This document shows, piece after piece, positions 60,628-64,000 of a stretch of 64,000 nt of DNA. Made by a program: the position numbers and the translations under genes. Below the pieces are notes generated by a model that saw only the letters and a program-made list of their open reading frames with translations, was not told the DNA's origin and searched no databases. Source of the stretch: Roseateles asaccharophilus (lineage in GTDB: Bacteria; Pseudomonadota; Gammaproteobacteria; Burkholderiales; Burkholderiaceae_C); the NCBI RefSeq assembly GCF_004362405.1, contig NZ_SNXE01000001.1, forward strand, positions 1 to 64,000, read 5' to 3'. Numbering within the stretch: position 1 is the first letter of the stretch; every line of letters starts with the position of its first letter.

Positions 60628-62727
60628 TCAGCGCTCGGGATCTTTTTGCTGCGCTGCCGCAGTGGCCGCCGCCCGGGCCGCCAGCTGCTCGCGCATGCGC
60701 TTGAGCTTCTCGCGCGGGTCTTCCTTGGGGCCGTCACCCTCACCCAGCTTCATCTCGTTGATGAAGCGGCTGGGCACGCCCATCACGGTCTCGCGGCCCT
60801 TCTTGCGGCGCCGCAGGGTGGAGACGGCCAGGGTCTTGCGCGCGCGGGTGATGCCCACATACATCAGGCGGCGCTCTTCCTCCAGGCGCTGGGGCGTCAT
60901 GTCCTCATCATCGGCCTTGAAGGGCAGCAGGCCCTCGTTGACGCCGGCCAGGAAAACATGGGGCCACTCCAGGCCCTTGCTGGCGTGCAGGGTGGTCAGT
61001 ACCACCTGGTCCTGCTCGTCGCCGCGCTCGGCCAGGGAGAGGATGACGCTGATGGTCTGCGCCACCTCCAGCACCGACTTCTTGGGCTCCTCGAAGGTGG
61101 CGCCGCCGTCCTGGGTGATCTCGCCGCCGCAGCGCTTGGCCACCCAGTCGATGAAGTCCAGCACATTGCCCCAGCGGGCCGTGGCCACCTTCTCGTTTTC
61201 TTCGCTGTCCAGCAGATGCTGCTCGTAGCCGATGTCCGAGAGCCACTCCATCAGCAAGGCCTTGGCCTCCTCGGCCCCCACGGCGTGGCGGGCGCGGTAC
61301 TCCAGCTCGTTCAGATAGCGGCCGAATTCGTGCAGGGAGCCAATGGCCTTGGCCGAGAGCACGGTGCCCAGGCTTTCGGCGAACAGGGCCTCGAACATGC
61401 TGCACTTCCAGCGGCCCGAGAACTGGCTCAGCGCCGCCAGGGTCTGGTGGCCGATGCCGCGCTTGGGCGTGGTGACGGCGCGCAGGAAGGCGGGGTCGTC
61501 GTCCTGGTTCACCAAGAGGCGCAGCCAGGCGCAGAGGTCCTTGATCTCGGCGCGGTCGAAGAAGCTCTGGCCGCCCGAGACCTTGTAGGGGATCTGGGCG
61601 CGGCGCAGGGCCTGCTCGAACATGCGGGCCTGGTGGTTGGCGCGGTAGAGGATGGCGAAGTCGCTGAAGTTCACCGCCGCCACGCCATCGCCGCCGCCAC
61701 TGACCGTGCCGCCATTGGCGCGTATGGCCTGGATGCGGGCCACGGCGCGCTCGGCCTCATGCTCCTCGCCGTCGCTCTCGATCAGGCTGACCGGCTCGCC
61801 CTCGCCAAACTCGCTCCACAAGGTCTTGGGAAAGAGCTTGGGGTTGGAGCCGATCACATTGTTGGCCGCACGCAGAATCGCGCCGGTGGAGCGGTAGTTC
61901 TGCTCCAGCGGAATGACCTTCAGATTCGGATAGTCCAGCGGCAGGCGCTTGAGGTTCTCGATGGTGGCGCCACGCCAGCCGTAGATGCTCTGGTCGTCAT
62001 CGCCCACGGCGGTGAACATGCCGCGGTCCCCCACCAATTGCTTGAGCAGCTCGTACTGCACCGCATTGGTGTCCTGGTACTCGTCCACCAGCACATAGCG
62101 CAGGGTGTCCTGCCATTTTCCGCGCGCCTCGGCGTCGTCCTGGAACAGGCGCAGGGGCAGGGAGATCAGGTCGTCAAAGTCCACCGCCTGGTAGGCGGCC
62201 AGGCGCTCCTGGTAGCGCTCCATCACGATGGCGGCGGCGCGTTCATCGTCGTCCTTGGCCATGGCCAGGGCCTGGCGGGGCGTGAGGTTCTGGTTCTTCC
62301 ACAGCGAGATGGTCCACTGCCAGCGCTGGGCCTGCTTGGCGTCCACGGTGCCGCCGGCATCGCGCAGCACGCCCAGCACATCGTCGCTGTCCAGGATGGA
62401 GAACTGCTCCTTCAGCCCCAGGCGTGAGCCCTCGCTGCGCAGGATGCGCACGCCCAGGGAGTGGAAGGTGGCGATCACCAGATCCTTGGCCGCGCGCGGA
62501 CCGATCAGGTTCTTGGCGCGCTCGCGCATTTCCTGCGCGGCCTTGTTGGTGAAGGTGATGGCCGCGATGTTCTTGGCCTGATAGCCGGCCTGCAGCAGGC
62601 GCGCCAGCTTCTGCGTGATCACGCTGGTCTTGCCCGAGCCGGCACCCGCGATCACCAGGCAGGGTCCGTGCAGATGGTGGACCGCCTCGGACTGGGCGGG
62701 ATTCAGGGAGTGAGAGGCTTTGGCCAT
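60628..62727 (-). CDS. rep: ATP-dependent DNA helicase Rep
   Basis: This 699-residue superfamily 1 helicase has Walker A AGAGSGKT (27-34), motif Ia TFTNKAAQEM, motif II VDEYQDTN, motif III GDDDQSIYGWRGA, motif IV EQNYRS, motif V TLHASKGLEW and motif VI EERRLMYVGITRAR. It unwinds DNA 3' to 5' and assists replication past blocks. Length and the SLNPAQSEAV start match Rep more than UvrD. ATG at 62727 gives MAKASHSLNPAQ. It stands alone here. Confidence 0.93.
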   Translation of the reverse strand: MAKASHSLNPAQSEAVHHLHGPCLVIAGAGSGKTSVITQKLARLLQAGYQAKNIAAITFTNKAAQEMRERAKNLIGPRAAKDLVIATFHSLGVRILRSEGSRLGLKEQFSILDSDDVLGVLRDAGGTVDAKQAQRWQWTISLWKNQNLTPRQALAMAKDDDERAAAIVMERYQERLAAYQAVDFDDLISLPLRLFQDDAEARGKWQDTLRYVLVDEYQDTNAVQYELLKQLVGDRGMFTAVGDDDQSIYGWRGATIENLKRLPLDYPNLKVIPLEQNYRSTGAILRAANNVIGSNPKLFPKTLWSEFGEGEPVSLIESDGEEHEAERAVARIQAIRANGGTVSGGGDGVAAVNFSDFAILYRANHQARMFEQALRRAQIPYKVSGGQSFFDRAEIKDLCAWLRLLVNQDDDPAFLRAVTTPKRGIGHQTLAALSQFSGRWKCSMFEALFAESLGTVLSAKAIGSLHEFGRYLNELEYRARHAVGAEEAKALLMEWLSDIGYEQHLLDSEENEKVATARWGNVLDFIDWVAKRCGGEITQDGGATFEEPKKSVLEVAQTISVILSLAERGDEQDQVVLTTLHASKGLEWPHVFLAGVNEGLLPFKADDEDMTPQRLEEERRLMYVGITRARKTLAVSTLRRRKKGRETVMGVPSRFINEMKLGEGDGPKEDPREKLKRMREQLAARAAATAAAQQKDPER

Positions 62728-62782
62728 GGCGGTTCGGGGAGCAAGGGGCGCATGATAGCGAGCCGCCTCGCCGCCCGATGTG

Positions 62783-64000
62783 CTAGGAACCGGCGCGCGG
62801 CGGGGGCGGTGGCGCCCTGAGTCCCAGACCAAGGGCCAACACGGCATAGAACATGAAGCTGAGGCGGGGCGCGTCGATCAGACTGTCAAACAAGCCCACC
62901 ACCACAAAGGCCAGCAAGCCCCCCACCACTGCAGGGGCCAGCTCATGCTGGCGTGCAGAGCCCAGGGTACAGCGCCACAGCACCGCCAGCAGCATGGCCG
63001 ACCAGAGGCCCAGGCCCAGCAAGCCCTGCTCGAACAGCACATGCAGGGGCAGGCTCTTCATATGCCAGGGCATGTGGTGATGATCGCTGGAGCTGAACCA
63101 CCGTGCCATGCCGGCCCCGAAGTCGCCATTGCGCAGCAGCTCGGGCCCCTCGCCGGCACGCAGCGAGAGCTGGGCCAGATCAACACGGGCGCCACGCGTA
63201 TCCACGGCGACCGAGAAGACCACCGGGCGGAGTTCGCGACCCAGGCTTGGCGCGTTCCCCAGCTCCACGCCGAGCGACTGCCACTGCCCCGACAGCGCCT
63301 TGATGGGCATATTGCGCGTGACGCATTCCGCGTTGTAGAGCAGCAGCTTGTCGCAGATCTCCAGATGCAGATTCACATCACGCTCGGTTCGCAGGCGCAG
63401 CGCCATGCGCAGCGGCGCTCCCGCCGGCGGTGCATCAATGCGCTGGCTGATGCGGAACAGCTCTCCCCAACCCAGCACATGCTGGCCGGCACTCAGCCGG
63501 AGAAAGGCGGGATCGCCGTTTTGGGACTCCAGTGCCTGATAGTGCCCCACACGCTCGGCGGCCGGCATGGCATAGAAGAAGTCGGCGGCAAAGCGCCCCG
63601 CACCCCGGCCCAGCAGCCAGTCACCAGGCGTCTGCAGCAAGGACAGGCCCAGGGACCAATGCTGCAGCCGTGCCTGCAAATCACGCTGCGCGGTGGAGAA
63701 GCGATCCCCGGCATAGGCGCCGCCAAAGCCCACGCCCACGGTCACGGCCACCAGCAGACACAGGGTCGCGGCCAGCCCCTTGCTGCGCCAGGACAGGCTA
63801 GGCAGCTGATCGGCCAGAGCACCCGGCCCCAGTTGCAGCAACACCCAGCCCAGAGCCAGCAGCAGCGCCGGCGGCAGGGCGCGATCCAGCACCTGCGCCC
63901 CACCCCACTGCCCTGCCACCAAGACCACACAGGCGAGGCTGGCCAAGAACGCCGCGGCCAGCAAGCAGGCCTGGGCATTGCGCTGGGCACCGTGGCGCCA
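62783..64000 (-). CDS. O-antigen ligase-like membrane protein (5' truncated by the window)
   Basis: The C-terminal 405 residues are visible; the start lies beyond 64000, as the frame stays open. Several hydrophobic segments (for example LAFVVVGLFDSLIDAPRLSF) surround a large extracytoplasmic region (about 120 to 320 of the visible part) that includes a carbohydrate-binding-like beta domain, and the segment HMKSLPLHVLFEQGLLGLG is the characteristic histidine-containing motif of O-antigen ligases/polymerases (WaaL/Wzy-like). Whether it is a ligase, polymerase or pilin glycosyltransferase cannot be told. Confidence 0.75.
   Translation of the reverse strand, partial: WRHGAQRNAQACLLAAAFLASLACVVLVAGQWGGAQVLDRALPPALLLALGWVLLQLGPGALADQLPSLSWRSKGLAATLCLLVAVTVGVGFGGAYAGDRFSTAQRDLQARLQHWSLGLSLLQTPGDWLLGRGAGRFAADFFYAMPAAERVGHYQALESQNGDPAFLRLSAGQHVLGWGELFRISQRIDAPPAGAPLRMALRLRTERDVNLHLEICDKLLLYNAECVTRNMPIKALSGQWQSLGVELGNAPSLGRELRPVVFSVAVDTRGARVDLAQLSLRAGEGPELLRNGDFGAGMARWFSSSDHHHMPWHMKSLPLHVLFEQGLLGLGLWSAMLLAVLWRCTLGSARQHELAPAVVGGLLAFVVVGLFDSLIDAPRLSFMFYAVLALGLGLRAPPPPPRAGS

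Overview
The window is very GC-rich, densely packed chromosomal DNA. Codon use is strongly GC-biased, so many long shadow ORFs appear on the opposite strand. Gene content (fused indolepyruvate oxidoreductase, a PEP-CTERM protein, YceI/cytochrome b561 genes, AlgZ/LytTR signalling, SoxR, many GGDEF/EAL proteins) suggests a betaproteobacterium of the Burkholderiales, most like the Roseateles/Pelomonas/Rubrivivax group. That placement is inference from gene families. I saw no rRNA, tRNA, CRISPR array, phage or plasmid functions.

Layout. 1-1.8 kb is accessory: an integron attC-like site, a GNAT acetyltransferase in cassette position, an exported hypothetical protein, a pair of 31-bp repeats and the tail of a transposase. 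1.8-8.4 kb holds an aldo/keto reductase, a GntR(YtrA)-ABC exporter operon with an operator-like dyad, and a B12-binding radical SAM enzyme. 8.4-16.3 kb holds methylglyoxal synthase, a class III aminotransferase divergent from a GlxA-type regulator, and a complete five-gene peptide/nickel-type ABC importer operon (SBP-B-C-D-F) with 4-nt overlaps. 16.7-20.4 kb holds a GH18 chitinase, an exported hypothetical, a metzincin-like protease and an EamA exporter. 20.4-24.8 kb is an Lrp/AsnC regulator divergent from the giant indolepyruvate ferredoxin oxidoreductase, with a perfect dyad between them. 24.8-33.4 kb has an orphan solute-binding protein, a lipoprotein hydrolase coupled to a membrane Mrr-like protein, an M16 peptidase and a PAS-GAF-GGDEF-EAL protein. 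33.4-36 kb has a LysR regulator divergent from an MBL-fold protein with altered metal ligands, coupled to a DsbA-like protein. 36-43.6 kb is a coupled unit: hybrid histidine kinase, a 1359-residue GMC oxidoreductase/alpha-beta hydrolase fusion, and a PhoD-like phosphatase. 44-46.5 kb has an orphan PhnZ-type HD protein, then cytochrome b561 and two YceI proteins. 46.5-49.6 kb has a tiny independent transcription unit encoding a 25-residue membrane peptide, then a LytS/AlgZ kinase, a membrane protein and a LytTR regulator. 49.6-52.9 kb has a PEP-CTERM protein, SoxR with a textbook SoxR box driving a questin-oxidase-like gene, and a lysoplasmalogenase-like protein. 53-64 kb has a peptide-binding protein, an AlaC-like aminotransferase, a TonB receptor-YfiR-CHASE8/GGDEF/EAL operon, Rep helicase and a truncated O-antigen ligase-like gene.

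The observations I rate highest are the small transcription unit at 46,492-46,705, the SoxR/questin-oxidase pair at 50,535-52,234, and the GMC/hydrolase fusion with a cysteine in the nucleophile position. Function calls rest on motif recognition by eye; no database search was run.
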